Assembly: GCA_013365325.1 (NCBI GenBank)
Contig: JABVXV010000048.1
Coordinates: 215,001-279,000 of the forward strand
Direction: 5' to 3'
DNA: 64,000 nucleotides
Origin: Dipetalonema caudispina
Taxonomy: Eukaryota > Nematoda > Chromadorea > Rhabditida > Onchocercidae
Shown: positions 1 to 13,700 of the stretch, one piece after another
How the letters are laid out: the number at the start of each line of letters is the position of its first letter
Position numbering within the stretch: the stretch's first letter is position 1
Made by a program: the position numbers and the translations under genes
Notes under the pieces: model-generated
Seen by the model: the letters and a program-made list of their open reading frames with translations, nothing else
Told to the model about the DNA's origin: nothing
Databases searched by the model: none

Positions 1-3000
1 TAAGTCAAATTTGATATTCATTGATAGTGATTGAAATTGTATGGATCATTTAAACATATCTTTTTATCGTTAAAATATTAAAAAAAAAAAAAAAAAAGCA
101 AATCTTTCTAATTTCATTTTACTGAGAAAAAAGACAGCGTTCTTTTTTTTTTATCATTCTTAACCATCACGACATTACCACCTGCTATCAGACAGTAATG
201 CCAGCTGTGTTTGCTTGTAAACTTTTTTATCTTTTATTTGTTTGTTTTATTTTTTATTTTTTTTTTTCATTTATTTATTTATTTTTTCCGAAAATTTTCT
301 TGCCAAATGAGGCTACATGGTGGTACTTATATAATTTATTTATTTTATACTTATATTAATATAATATGTAATGAAATATACTTTTTCCATCATGACTCAT
401 CGATTTCATTTTTTTTAACATTCATATTTTTCTTCAATTGCTGATTCATAGCAATTTTTTCCCTTCTGTATGGCAACATCATTATCGAAAATCTCCGCTC
501 GTACTTAATGATCCGAGGATCAGGTTTTTGTAACTAAAAGTTTGTTACCATTATTTGACGGAGCAGGGTAAACCGGAGGAGGTGAATAGACGACCGGAAA
601 GTACAGAAAAAGAAGTTAGTTGAGATGATAAGGGTGAAAGGATGAAGGAAGGAAGGATAGATAGAAAAATAGAAAATCAGGTGATTCAGATTCTTCCTTT
701 TTCTTCCATTCCAGTTCTAGATTTTCTTAAATAAATAAGAAAGAAGAAGAAGAAAAAAATAAATAAATAAATACAATTAGAGGACAAGGAGAGAATGACG
801 AATGTTATGGAATGTGATGATGAACAAGTTTCAGGCTTATGATTAATTGTTTCTTTTGTTGCTGAAATGTGAAGAAAACGATCATCAAGAAATGATGAAA
901 CCCTCGATCGTGTACTATACAGCAGCGATATTCAATTGGTTATCATTTTCACTTTTGGATTTATTTTCTAAATTATTTTCAAATCTTTTAACAATAGAAA
1001 ACATTTTGTTGAGCTCATTTAGTGTTGTAATAAAAGAAACAATGATATATGTTCGTTGATAAAATTTCCAAAAGTTTTTATATCGAAATGATAACATTAT
1101 TCGATCATTTATAATCGCAATATCTACTTAATTCAAGTTATAAATCCTTTGAAATATCTGCATGGGTAAAAGAATCTGTAATCTTTTTCTTTATCAGAAC
1201 AAGAATATAAATAATTAACTCGAGATGGGATTTCTTCACTCTGGTAGATTAACCATGCCAACTGACGTTTTAAATGATAAGTTTGGAATTAGTCCTTCAT
1301 GTATGTAAATTTTGAAAATGAGATCGATTATTATTTCCAGATCGAAGAATTTTTTTTTACCTATGTCAATTATTTGTGCTTACTTTAAGATAAACTTAGA
1401 TTACATAAAACAAACATTCTAACATTTATCTAACTTTAGTTGTTTAGATAGTGAAAATTTTTATGTAAATTATTACTTTCAATATTACATTTATGTTTTT
1501 CATAAAACTAAAAAGGTATAAATTAATTTATTGAAAATTTTATTTTTAAAACTTTCTACTCCATTATAATAGTAATGAAAATTGAATATTCTAAAGATCA
1601 TTTCTCATTAGTTTCAATTTAGTGATGAGTGTATGTTTGGATGGATATCATGTTAGCACAGATGGTTTCAAATGAACAATGTAACAATAGTAAAATGTGA
1701 AATTTTTAAGAATTTTTTTTTTTGTTATAGTACCAAAAGATAGAAGAACGAATTCGGATAACTATTCAGTAGACATATTTAAAAATGATAATGTATAAAA
1801 ACTATCATCATCAGTATCAACGCAATAATCTTACAACATTTCAATTGCACTTAATCTTCTTGTTGATGCAGCTTCCGCTCATCCGATACTTTCAGACATA
1901 ATTTATTTCATTACCGTCACCATTAGAACAACTGCCAGTTGATGATATTTGTGGTGATAGTATATCCTATCCCCGATACTTTTTCATCTATCTATCTAAT
2001 CTTCATACATATATAGGCCTTATTTACGTTATTTTCTCAATATCATTTACTAACCAAACTTATTATACATTCATATATGCAAATTTATCGACTTTATTAA
2101 TAATACATTAATCCGAATAGAATAAATTTACGTATTATTATGATTCTAAATAATATGAAAAATTAGCATCGAATTTTGTTTGGTCATTAAAAAATCTGAT
2201 CAAAAGGAAAAGTTAGGTCAGATTTCATAAGGATTTGTACATTGTTATATATCTTCATGTCGTTTTTGTTTATAATGGATTTTTTTTTTTTTTTTTTGAA
2301 AAGATTTCGAGATCAAATAAGAATGTTTGTTTATCTTTTTTCTTTTTGAGTAAATGTTTCTTTAGTCGTTTCTCTCATTTTTTCAATCCATTTGCTAAAT
2401 TATACAATTATCTCAAACATTTTATACACGTTATTTGATACCACGGGAAAATATCCCAAAAAGTTTTCTTTTTTTTTTTTTTTGCAACATAAATTTCATA
2501 TTTGTATGTGTCTGTTTTTTTCTAAAATAAAATTAACTCATTACATTTGTTAACTTTTTTACTTCAATTTCTGTTAATTATAGAGATAGCATTTTACTTA
2601 ATTTTACTTTCACGAATTAAATTGAACTTTTCTTTTTTTCTTGTTTTCGAAAGAAATAAATACTAGGATCACTTGACCTGATACATTGCTTTTACCTTAT
2701 TTATTTCATAGCTCTTTTCGTCACGCTTTTAACATTCAACAGGTTGAAATATGTCTCATCATCCATCAAATTTCATACATTTTAGTCTTAGCCATCGGAT
2801 TTTATATTTTCTCAACTGATACACAGGTATGGAATTTTATCGCATTTTAATTTTGCGCTTTATTTCCGGGAGGATAAAAGAAGAATGATATGCTACAGCA
2901 AAAAAATTTGTCATCTCTCTTATCACTTATCATCTGAGAACATCCGTCCAGAGCTGTATCCTTCTCTTATCTGATCTATTTATGTAGTGTTCGGTTGAAA

Positions 3001-3228
3001 TTAATTGTAAAAAAGTTCAAAATTTCATGAAATTTCTATCAATTCATGTTAAAAGTTTCCATCTATATAATCATCTCATATTTTCGTATCTTAATTCAAA
3101 TTGTAGCATTTGTTTACCCAATTTACAATGATCAACTGAGCTCCCATTTCTCGATAAATTTACCGCACCCATCATACAGTAAATCCGTTTCAGAGCCTTG
3201 TTGAAGTATATTGTTGAAGATCAGTTAT

Positions 3229-3275
3229 CTTGTCATCATTCCTGAAATACCGGTTGTCTTGTCATCATTCCTGAA
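3229..3275. repeat. Tandem pair of an 18-base unit
   Basis: The unit CTTGTCATCATTCCTGAA occurs at 3229-3246 and again at 3258-3275, a period of 29 bases, with partly matching flanks. It is a local duplication of unknown role. Confidence 0.8.
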
Positions 3276-6062
3276 GTACTGTCTGTTCTATCATTTACAC
3301 AGAAGTTACAGAAAACTATTTACTTATTAGCTAATACAATTTCTTTTCCAAACTATTAAATTTTGCAATGAATTCATGAAGAAACGAAGAAAAGAGCAGT
3401 AACAGCAGTTGTTGTTACATGTAGGCGTTAAATTGATGAAGGATCAATAGTTTTTTTTTTTTTTTTCTTTTTTCCGCTTATTTCAAATCCAGAACATGAG
3501 CTTTTTCGAAGGTGCAATAGAAGATAACGAAGAAGAACGAATCAAGAGTAGGTTTCAGGAATTTATCATGATTCTGTTTTAAAATAACTTCATTTCGTTT
3601 TAGAACACTTTTTTTGAAAAATGATCTCTCTGAAAAACATCTTAAAAACACCGGAGTACTTTACAGGCAATATAGCTGGTTGTGATTATCTTGGCTTGTA
3701 AAATTTCGAAATATTTCACTTTTCTCGCCCTTATCTTCTCGAATTACTTTTTTGTTTTTAACTGATGAATTTTATTATTTTTCATTTATTGTATGAAAGA
3801 AAAAAATAGATATTTTTGTGATATTAAAATATGAGAATAAATTTCTAAAAATTTCCCTTCATTTTGCTATTTGGTATTTGTTGCATGGGAAATACTTTCG
3901 GAATCTTTGATTATCAATTTTAGTAGAACATTCCGAATAGTATCACTTAATATGCTCATTATTTTAGGAATTATTTAATTTAATATTTTGATACAAATAT
4001 TCGAGATCGAGGAAAGTTTGATTTCAATATTTCAATTTAAATCAATTAATTTTAAGGATGAAATTGAAATAGTTTTGTTTTTGAGCTATTCTCTCAGGTA
4101 TGCTTTCTTGACATATTTTTTACCAACAGATAAAGAAAGGTCACAATGTCGTCCATCTAATGATTAGTAGTAGTTTGTGACACAACTTGAGATTTAATAG
4201 TGTCAAAAATTTCAGTCTTTTTTTTCACTTGTGCAAATTTCCTTCCTTTATCCATCTTGTTGTGATGTGATATATAAATGGAATGAAATTTCAACACATC
4301 GATCCATTTAATTATGATTCATATATTATTTTGGAGGGAGCAATGTTGATTATAATCTAACCAGAAAGTAATCATTTGTGTAGGTTACCTTGTACTATAT
4401 TCTTATGATTCTCTTGCATCATACTCTTGCATTATTTGATATTTCCTTCTAACCGGATCTGTCTAAACATTCTAATTTTGTGTTAGGACGATAAAAGTAC
4501 AGATACTGGCAGTATGATCTGTTAGAAATTTTCATCATCATCCACAAATAATTTAGCATTTTGTCAAAACGACCCATATTTTTTTGATGATTCATGCAGA
4601 TCATACCTTTTATGATGCTGCCAACAATTTCAATTCCATCATTTACTCCAATATTTTGCAAAAATTCTAGAATAGTGCAGGATCTTGACGACTTATCAGA
4701 TTTTCGAAAACTAAAGCTTTAATTAATCATGACAACTGTGAACCGTGGTAATTGGTATTTTATATAGCAGCAATACTTAATATAGATTTGATTACAGTAG
4801 TATACATTTACAGTAACTGATAAATAGTATTTTTAGGAGTAGTACTATTATATTTTGCAGGAATTTGAATGCATTGCTTCATTATTGTGATAAGCCTTAT
4901 GCTCAAAGGTCATTTCTTAGGGTTGAAATTGAAGTGATGGATTTGTCAGTGAGGAGGAAGGGATGAGATCGAAGAGAATAAAGGAAGTAAAGTGTGGGCA
5001 AAAAATTAGCCTTGAAGATAGATCTGAGGAAGGACTTGAACTGAATGTACTATTGACTAACTTTTCGATGCTAATCAACTTGGCAAAACATTCTTAGTTC
5101 CAAGTTTTTCTTCGTTTTTCCAAAGCATCAAATTGATGATCACTTCAAAGTTTGCGATATTTATCAAAATTTCAATGATATATTTAAGACATTTCAATGG
5201 TATATAATCTCAGTGACTTTTGATCTTGCGGAATCCATAATTTTGCATTTCCATCATCAATTACGTGTTACAGCAGAAGAGAAAATTGGCTCTGTGCCCT
5301 TTTGTTATCCCTTCACACATTCTGTTTGGAGCCGAAAATGAAACATAATTTCAACTGCAAATATCACCCATATTAGATTATTTCAATGGGGAATTAATGA
5401 TCGATCCAAATATTTTTGATGGAAAACAGTTTTGGAGTAATTCAATTTATTTCAAATAACCGGAACAATTGTACAACAGATCGTTAAGTGTAAAAGAAGC
5501 TTGTTTCCATTTATAGTTCATGAACTTTTATCAGAGGGAAAGAAGTAAGATTAGCCAAAAAAAAAACATTATCATTTAGAGATAATTGGAAATCATGTTT
5601 AATAGTTCAACGAATTCACTGATGAAAATTTAATTTATTAATGACTTTTTTTTTTCTTCGAAAACAAGAAATCATTTAAATGTATAAATTTACAGGTAAT
5701 CGATAATTAATATTTGTTCCAACAACATTCATCTTTCTAAGGCTACAAAATTTCAATTGCAATGCAATAACATTTTTGTAGAAAATATTGCATTCCAAAC
5801 AAAAAAAAAAAAAAAAAAAAAAAAGAAATGTGAATGTAAGTATAGTTGGATGGAATAATTCTTTTTTTTTTTTTGTGTATTGAATGATACAATGAGTTAG
5901 AAAAAAAAGAAAAGAAAAGGATCGAAATGAAGTATATCTATCAATCGAGAAAGGGAGTGACATTGGTTTAAATGATTTAGAGATTATTAGCTTTTATTTT
6001 TTATTTTTCAAAATGTATTGGATTGAAAGTAAACGAGACGATGGCATTCAATGATGGCATTT

Positions 6063-6064
<2 letters not shown>

Positions 6065-6101
<37 letters not shown>
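6065..6101. repeat. Poly-T tract of about 37 bases
   Basis: This is the longest homopolymer in the window, an uninterrupted T run. Its length is likely variable between individuals or assemblies. Confidence 0.85.
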
Positions 6102-6630
6102 CATTTCAAGCAACCATATGTCAACAGCTTTTCCTAAATAGTTTCATGGTTCATGGTATCATCGTCGTTTATAGCAATGACGTAGAAGGCAAGAGATAAA
6201 TGTGAAAACATATTTTGGAACTTTTCCTTTTTCCTAACTTTTTCTTCCTTTCATATTTACAGGTATCAATCATAATTGATAGTATACATATATATATATT
6301 ATATGCGGATCATATCAATTATCAATCTATTTAGAAATGTATATGCTTCTTCCCTGCAAAATTACATTATCTTAAATGATATCGAATTGTTGAATTTTTA
6401 AAATTCTGTTTAAATGACTACATTTAATTGCTTAAACTAGAAATTGAAGTTTGAGTTTTGTGTCTTTACTTTAAAAACTTGGAAATAAATCAGTAAGTAG
6501 GATGACAAGAGATGAATTGTCTGTTTTTCTCTCTCTCTTGCAGTAGTTTTATTTGAATGAAAGTCCAGGAATGTGATATAGTGGATTTTTTACAATTATT
6601 TCACGTAGATGATATCAGGAAAATGAAGCA

Positions 6631-6676
6631 ATTAGAAGGTGGTGGTAATGTCATATTAGAAGGTGACGATAATGTC
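6631..6676. repeat. Imperfect 24-base direct repeat
   Basis: ATTAGAAGGTG followed by a variable triplet and a TAATGTC-like end occurs at 6631-6652 and again at 6655-6676, with three differences between copies. Confidence 0.65.
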
Positions 6677-6984
6677 GAGTAGATTAGGTAGGCTAAGTTA
6701 GTTTTGCTGGAGATATCAGTAATGTTGAGCATAATACTTGAAGGCATGAACTGTTTTTAATAGTTAATTTAGAATAAATCATAGTTCGTAAACTTGACTG
6801 AAATATTAGTTCGATGCTTTCATTACCCAAACATAATTTCGATATATAAGTTTAACTTGATTTTCGAATTTAAATTTAGATTGTATTCACCTTTATAGTG
6901 TAATTGTTGAATCGTTTGGGAGTGACATTTTTTTCCCAATGATTTTGTACATAGAAAGCATAAAAGGCACTGCAGGTAGTCCTT

Positions 6985-7420
6985 CGGAAGCGAAGCAAAT
7001 ATCCGAATATCACCGGGATTTCATAGTGAAGTCGGGAAGAAAATGATTGTCGGTCGATTGGTTAAATGGCACCAAAAGGATCGTAAAATTTTTGTTGCTG
7101 CCACAAGTCATTGGTATGTGGTCGAACCAGCCCGTCGACGGCGAGACAACGACGACGACAATGACGACTGTCACTAACGTAACCCAATCTCATGTCGCCG
7201 AAGCTGTCGCCAAAATTTTGTCCTTTCTATCAGTTCGTTATTATATGACTTATGATTTTTTCGTCGTATACCTTATCATTTGCAGACAATCTTTTGCTAT
7301 CATTTGAAACTAGATTGATCGGTTTGTCTGCAACCGGAAAGAGACAGAAAGCCGGAGATAGTTATTCTGACAAAAGTGGGCGGTTAAGCGGGTTAGCCGG
7401 CACTTGTAAATGACATCGTT
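6985..7420. other. GC-richer islet in the AT-rich flank
   Basis: The stretch is clearly richer in G, C and CpG than its surroundings, with a GAC/ACG run near 7140-7170 and GC-rich text near 7375-7400. Several frames are open on both strands for 45-90 codons, so low stop density here says little. It could be an orphan exon or a conserved regulatory element. No splice-consistent neighbour was found. Confidence 0.35.
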
Positions 7421-7651
7421 TTTCCATCCATTAATTCTATTCGTTTGTTTTTTTTTATATGCCATTTTTCTTTTTTTTTTTTTTTTTTTTTGTTTTTCCG
7501 CACCTCCTGGACAAAATCATTTATATTTTTAGCCTACCGATAGTATCCCTTTTCCTTACTCATTTTTCCTGCAGAAATTACCAACATCCTGATAAAATAT
7601 TGCCGAACTTTTCATGTTTACTTTCTTTATTCTTCATTTGATTTTCAACTT

Positions 7652-7654
<3 letters not shown>

Positions 7655-7683
<29 letters not shown>
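7655..7683. repeat. CT microsatellite
   Basis: About 14 uninterrupted CT units. Confidence 0.9.
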
Positions 7684-7685
<2 letters not shown>

Positions 7686-8429
7686 TTGCTCTCTTCATTT
7701 CTTTTATCATTTCTGAAAAGACTTCTTGAGGGCATCAATATGGCAATAAACTAAAACAATAGCTAATTTGCATATTTTGCAATGATTGAATGAGTTATTG
7801 AAAATTTACATATTGGCTTTTTCCTAACACAAACATCTGGTCATTTCAATCTAGTCTAGTTTTCATTGTTATTGTTAGGTTGTGTCGTTACATTTATCCT
7901 CACTACTTCGAGTTTGTTAGATTCATTTCTATTAAATTTGTTCAAGTTAAACATTCAATTTCATCCAAAAAAAAAAAAAAAAAAAGTTCATAGAAATTAA
8001 ATTTTCTTTTCTATTTCAGTGTTTGTTAAAACTAAATTTCAATTATATCTCATTTTTTACCATTATGCATTTTGATAATAACATACGATGGGGAATAATT
8101 TGTCTTATTAATGTTTTTTTTTTTTTTGGGGAGGGGAGATGGCATTGTCATCATTTAGTTTCATTCATCCAGTAATAATTTAGGTAATTGATAGTTGAGA
8201 TGTTAATCTGTCAATATTTCTTGTCTTCAAGATTTATTCCTTCTATCATCATTACCACTTTCAAGCCTCATTAACTGAATTAAAATTTAATGGTAAATTT
8301 CCCAGTGAATTTAATACCAGTTTCATTGAATAAACGAATGGATTATAATCTGATCCAATCGAATACAATTCGAATTATAAAAAAATTTTCGTCACAAAAT
8401 GAGAGCTCTTCGTGGAATATAACGTTGGT

Positions 8430-8606
8430 AGGCAATTGGATGGAGGATTGTTGGCAGACATGTCTGCTGAGAATGCCACTTCACTATTATGCCGCACCTC
8501 TTCTTCTCCCATGATCTGTCCTGATTTATTTCCCATCAGTCATTTTTCATTCTACCATCAGCCTTATCAATGGATCGATCGTTTAAGTGAATTGATCTAT
8601 GTATGA
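8430..8606 (+). other. Candidate orphan terminal exon
   Basis: After a possible acceptor ending in GGTAG near 8432, an open frame runs about 58 codons to a TGA at 8604-8606. Its composition looks more coding than the flanks (SLLCRTSSSPMICPDLFPI, then a Trp-containing end YHQPYQWIDRLSEL). I found no upstream exon with matching phase and do not recognise the sequence. Confidence 0.2.
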
Positions 8607-10777
8607 GGTGAACACTTATTGCACAGCTAATACGTTGACATTAATAGGAAATGTGTTATACAATTTCATTTTTATCATTTTAATTTCCAATTTTTTCTTC
8701 CCGCTCTTTTCTCATTTCATCATTATGTATCGCTATTGTTTGGATTTTATTAGTTAATGATGGCGATAAAATAAGTGAAATGAATGAGTCATTTCAGTTA
8801 GATAATTAAGAAAAATTAATGCGTCACTTTTGGTACTATTAATATTGGTCAGTTGTGACTGAGTGGGTGTTGATTTAATTAACATTCAGTAAAATTTGTT
8901 TTTAGCTAAAGAATTTTTTCACCTGGCAATGTTTTATTCTGGTTTCATGATTTATCGTTCGGTTTCTTTTTTTTTTTTAAATTTGAAATTTTCCTATTTT
9001 TGTTTTTTTTTTTCTATTGTTTGAACAGTTCCTCGAATTTTGACAGTTTATTTCGTTCGTGACTTCAACATTTTCCAAATCAAATTCGTATATATTTGGT
9101 TTCAAATTCAAGTACGTATCATTCTGTCACCAATCATTTCTAGTATTCTTTTCTTAAGTTGTTAAAATTAAAATCCTTAAATTTACTCGTTCCTATTATT
9201 CATCTTTAGTACTATTCAAATTTTTGAGTATATTCAATCAAGATTTAAGTGTTGCTAATTTTCATATATCGATTAAAAGTGAGGTCACGTCATTATCATC
9301 ACGTATGTTTAATTTTTCCATTCCTATGAATCGCCACTATTTTAGACATTTTCATCTTCCCATTATGTTTTTTATATGCTGTTGTATCGTTGAATGACGT
9401 GAACCTTTTTATGCTATTAGAGAAATTATTATTACTCATATGAGCTACTCAATTCAATTTTATGAAATGCTCATTTATCACAAATTTTATCGGTGGTTTT
9501 TTTTTTTTTTCCTTTCAATTTTGGATAAATTTTTTGAGGCAATTTAATGGTTAGAATGAAGTGGGCATTTTAATCAACCAGTATTTAACAAATTAAGATT
9601 TACAATGTGGCTAATTAAATACATTGATTTTTCATCAGATAATATGGCTCATCTCTTTTTTTGGTTGATCTATTAGTTTCTTATTTTAGTTATTCGTTTA
9701 ATCATTCATTTTTTTCTGTAATTTTACATTCATTTGCGCAATATATCTTCAAAATTACAAATTGATGCGTTTTCTGTTTTTGCACTTTTCATTTAATTTG
9801 CACTATGTTGTTAGAACAGTAACAATGAACAACTTGCTGTATCAATCAGTACTTGTTGATTTTTTTGTTCTTAGTTGAACGTTCGATTTGACGTATCATC
9901 GATGTCATATATTTCCGAGTGTTACATATGACAGAATTAGGAATGACCTTTGGTGTAGTAAATCTTTACACGATTGGTTGGATAGAGGATATGAAATAAG
10001 CATGTCTTATAACGATATTATAAGATTAGATGATACAGTTAGATTTCAAATTCAAATTTTTATTCTTTTAAAATTTGCTAGTACTTTGAAATATTCCCTT
10101 TTTTTCTTTTTTTTTTTTTTTTTTTTTTTTTGTCCAAGAGACCGGAAATTAAAAGACATTAAAGGGTTGGGCTTAGTTATTGAAGGAATTCAGGTCCTTT
10201 TCATGTGTAACGGCAAATGATTATTTGTGATCTCTCAGAGAAGGAAAAAGAGGCAAGGAATGTCGTATTCATTGCATTTCATTCATAATGTTTTTAAAAA
10301 GCGTACCTTCCTAAACACTCATTATTTTTTCCACTTCCTGAGAACAGTGGCAAAAATGTTATTATTCTGATTGCAGTAGTCAGTAAAGATTCCATTACAA
10401 ATTAAACAGTGCTTAATGTTTCTTTCAGTCTTTCTTTTTTTTTAAATATTTCTAATATAAATTATTTTAATTTAATTCGATTTTAAAATTGGAATCCTAA
10501 GATTAAAAATTTAAGACCTGTCCTCTTTTTTTTTTCCAGGAAGTTAGCTGCTACTTAAAAATGCCACATATCATTATATATTTTGCTTCGTTTTATTTTG
10601 ATTTTTGTTATTGAATTTCTCCAATTTGTCCTTCGCTTTCTTCTTTATTCATCGTTTCTCGACGTCAAAGTTATGTCTTGTTGAATATTGAAACTTTATA
10701 ATTTCAATTATAGCCTATTATTTGTTCTCTTCTACAAATTGTATCATCACTATCATCCAACAACTATATTTATAACG

Positions 10778-13700
10778 ATGTTGCCACCATCGATGAGAAG
10801 ATCGAGACATGTACGCTCAATTGATGATATTCCAGTGGAAGTATTGCTCATGATTTTTAAACGGTATGCAATTTTTGTTTTTTAATGAATTGGCAAAAAG
10901 CTAAATGTACTCATACACATTGCCTCTTAAATTCAAACCTTTTAGCTTTTATGATTATTATAAATTCCGGAAGTTAACCGTTGATTGCGCAGCATGCAAT
11001 TCTTTCTTTCCTGTCCTTTTTTTTTCCTTCCTAGGCCATTGACGTCATCAGTTGAAAGTGCTTTCTGGAAAGCTTTGGTCAGATGATATCATATGATGTT
11101 TAAAGGAAGAGAATTGAATTGATGATTAATGCAGCCGGAAAGGATGAATGTCCGTAATGAGTGGGATATGCTTCATTAAAATTTTTATTTCGCAAAAACT
11201 AGCATGTGATTGTTTGTTTTTTTTCTTTTTTTTTTTTTTTTTTTTTTGTTTTTTTTTTGTTTGTATGTTTTCGCATTTATATTAATGTTTGCTATGCCAT
11301 TATCTTTCACTTAGCGATGAACTTTCTAGTGGAACAAGTAAATTGACAGAAATGGAAGTTTTTATAGTTAATTTCAAATGGAAAAATTTTCGACATAATA
11401 TTTTTATGGTAATAGGGGGGAAAAAGAATAATTACTAGACTGTTCATATAATTGCAAAATATATTGTAGTCTTTATAATCATAAACTCGAACAGCTGATA
11501 CAGAAATATCACAATATTTTTAGCTATATTAATTTGAATTTAATATAATATTTTAAAAGATGAATTTAATTTTAGATGCGAACCACTAGCTTGTTTTCGA
11601 GCTCGTTTAGTTTGCCGCCGCTGGCGTATCGTAATTGATAAAATGGATAGAGAAAGTCGTGAGGCAATCCTCGGTGAAGGACAAGCCCGTTTGTATATAT
11701 GCGATCGACGACGGTTTGTCTCTATTTGTGTTTCTTATGAATTCTGCTGGGTTCCTCAACGTCCACCATCTAAGCCAAAGTATATTCGCCGGAATATGTT
11801 TGGGATGATCACTCACCTCATTGTATCACACCTGTATCTTTTTGGCACCTCTCTGTATATCAATGTATATATTATATTGGACATTTTGATATGCCTCTCT
11901 CTTCTTCAGAGCTATCCTAGAAAAGTTCAGCAGTCTTCCGTCATGTTCCAACTCAGTCACTGAACTAATAACAGCGCGTAAATCTGTTTTTCATGCGGAT
12001 TGCTACGCACATACCGCGCTCAATAACTGGACCTATCGTTTCGACATGACGGAATGGACACGTAATTTCGATATCATTGAGGTGAATTTTCTAAATATTA
12101 CGAAAAATGAAGTTTTTGATGATAAATACACAGATATTTCAAATTTAAGTGATAAATAATGTCGAAATTTTACGTCAGCGTAAGTTTAGAAGGACATATG
12201 AAGAGGAAGAGGGTTGATCTGTGAAGATTGTGTATGGCAGCTTGATTTCATGGTATTTTTTATAAAGATGTAACAGAGATGTATGTGTGAACTGTTTGCA
12301 TTGCACAGTAGTTGTATATCAACCCATCGTAAGGAAGTCATCATTAATATGCAAAAGAATGCTTGGCATTCAGATCGTCCGTTGAATGGCAAACATAAAT
12401 ATCTTTTGCTGTACGCTTTGAAGGTCGTTGAGTAATGAGTGCAACGGCGTTTTTAAACCTCCCGAGAATTGTAAAAAGTTCTTCAAGTCTTACAGAAATT
12501 AATGAATAAGAATTCGTGCGGGTTTTTTTATTGTTGATATTTAGGATAGAGAGAATGGATAGATAAATGGAAGAGATTCTATGATAGGATATATTAGAGG
12601 ATTTGAATAAGCGATTGTTTAACAGGATGATAGGAACAAGTTTTGAATATTAATAGAATTATTAATGGCAGGAGATGCTCTTATCAGTACCGATATAGGT
12701 AGTATTTGTTTGAAAGTTAACTACTTGGTTGTGGCATGTTTTTTTTTTTATCCTATCAGTATTAGCTAGGCTCTTATCTACTATGATCAAATCTAAATTG
12801 TATTGGCACGATTGAAATTATCAAAAATTTTTTTTTTTAATTTCATGGTAGGATAGGCCGAAAATTCTTAAAAAAACTATTTCGTGAAAATTTCCTGTTT
12901 TTTTCATGTATATATGAAGCAAGATGCAAATGTCTAGAAAATTGGATTTCCATTTGTTCTTCCCATAACTCTCTTCAAGAACTCTGTAGTTTTGCATTTA
13001 TCATCATGCCGTTCTCGTTCATTTCCAGACAATTGCATGATGTCATTCGATGAATATTTTTATGGTTTCTTGAATTACAAATTAAACAGGCATTGCACAC
13101 TTCTTTGCGTGCTTGAATAGAACCCTTTGGTTTTACAGCATTATTTATAAAAAACCAAATTAGTAATTTAATCTAAAAAAAAAATCTGTGAATAAAAGTA
13201 TGATGAATTTACTCATATGTCAATTATTTGGCAATTTTATGGTTAGTTTCTTTATCTGCTTATTTTATTATTACATTTTTTTTCTCAGGTGTGGGTGCAA
13301 AATTTTGGCGCTTTCCTTGAACGTGATCAAGGATGTCTCGTCATTGATAATGCACTAGCTCCTCCAGCGATATGCAATCAAGCAGCAAATGTTAACCCAG
13401 AAAATAAAATTGCTTCTAGTGCGGTAAGTTTTTTAGCATTTTGTTATCAAGCAAGCATTTTGTATTACTACTTAAATGGCTTCAGGAATTTTGCTACCGA
13501 TCAGGTGAAGATATTTGTATTTAAATACATATGCGGACATGACTATAAATAAAACACACATTGTTCGGTGCGAAGATAACTGCATTATAAATCCCGCAGG
13601 CAGTGATGGTGCATCATATGTTTTGTAAAACGCAATGTCATGATATGATATATTTTTTTGATGCTATAGTTGGTGTAACTGTAACAGCAATATCATTAGA

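Larger units (their letters stand above)
1..10777. other. Gene-poor AT-rich flank
   Basis: No exon chain with matching splice phases was found on either strand. The stretch holds many poly-T tracts, a CT microsatellite, small direct repeats and two GC-richer islets near 7.0-7.4 and 8.4-8.6 kb, listed separately. It may contain the promoter region of the F-box gene or unrecognised terminal exons. Confidence 0.6.

Noticed and set aside
9888..10220. 110-codon plus-strand open frame
   Set aside because: A poly-T tract encodes a long Phe run and sustains the frame; the flanks are not coding-like.
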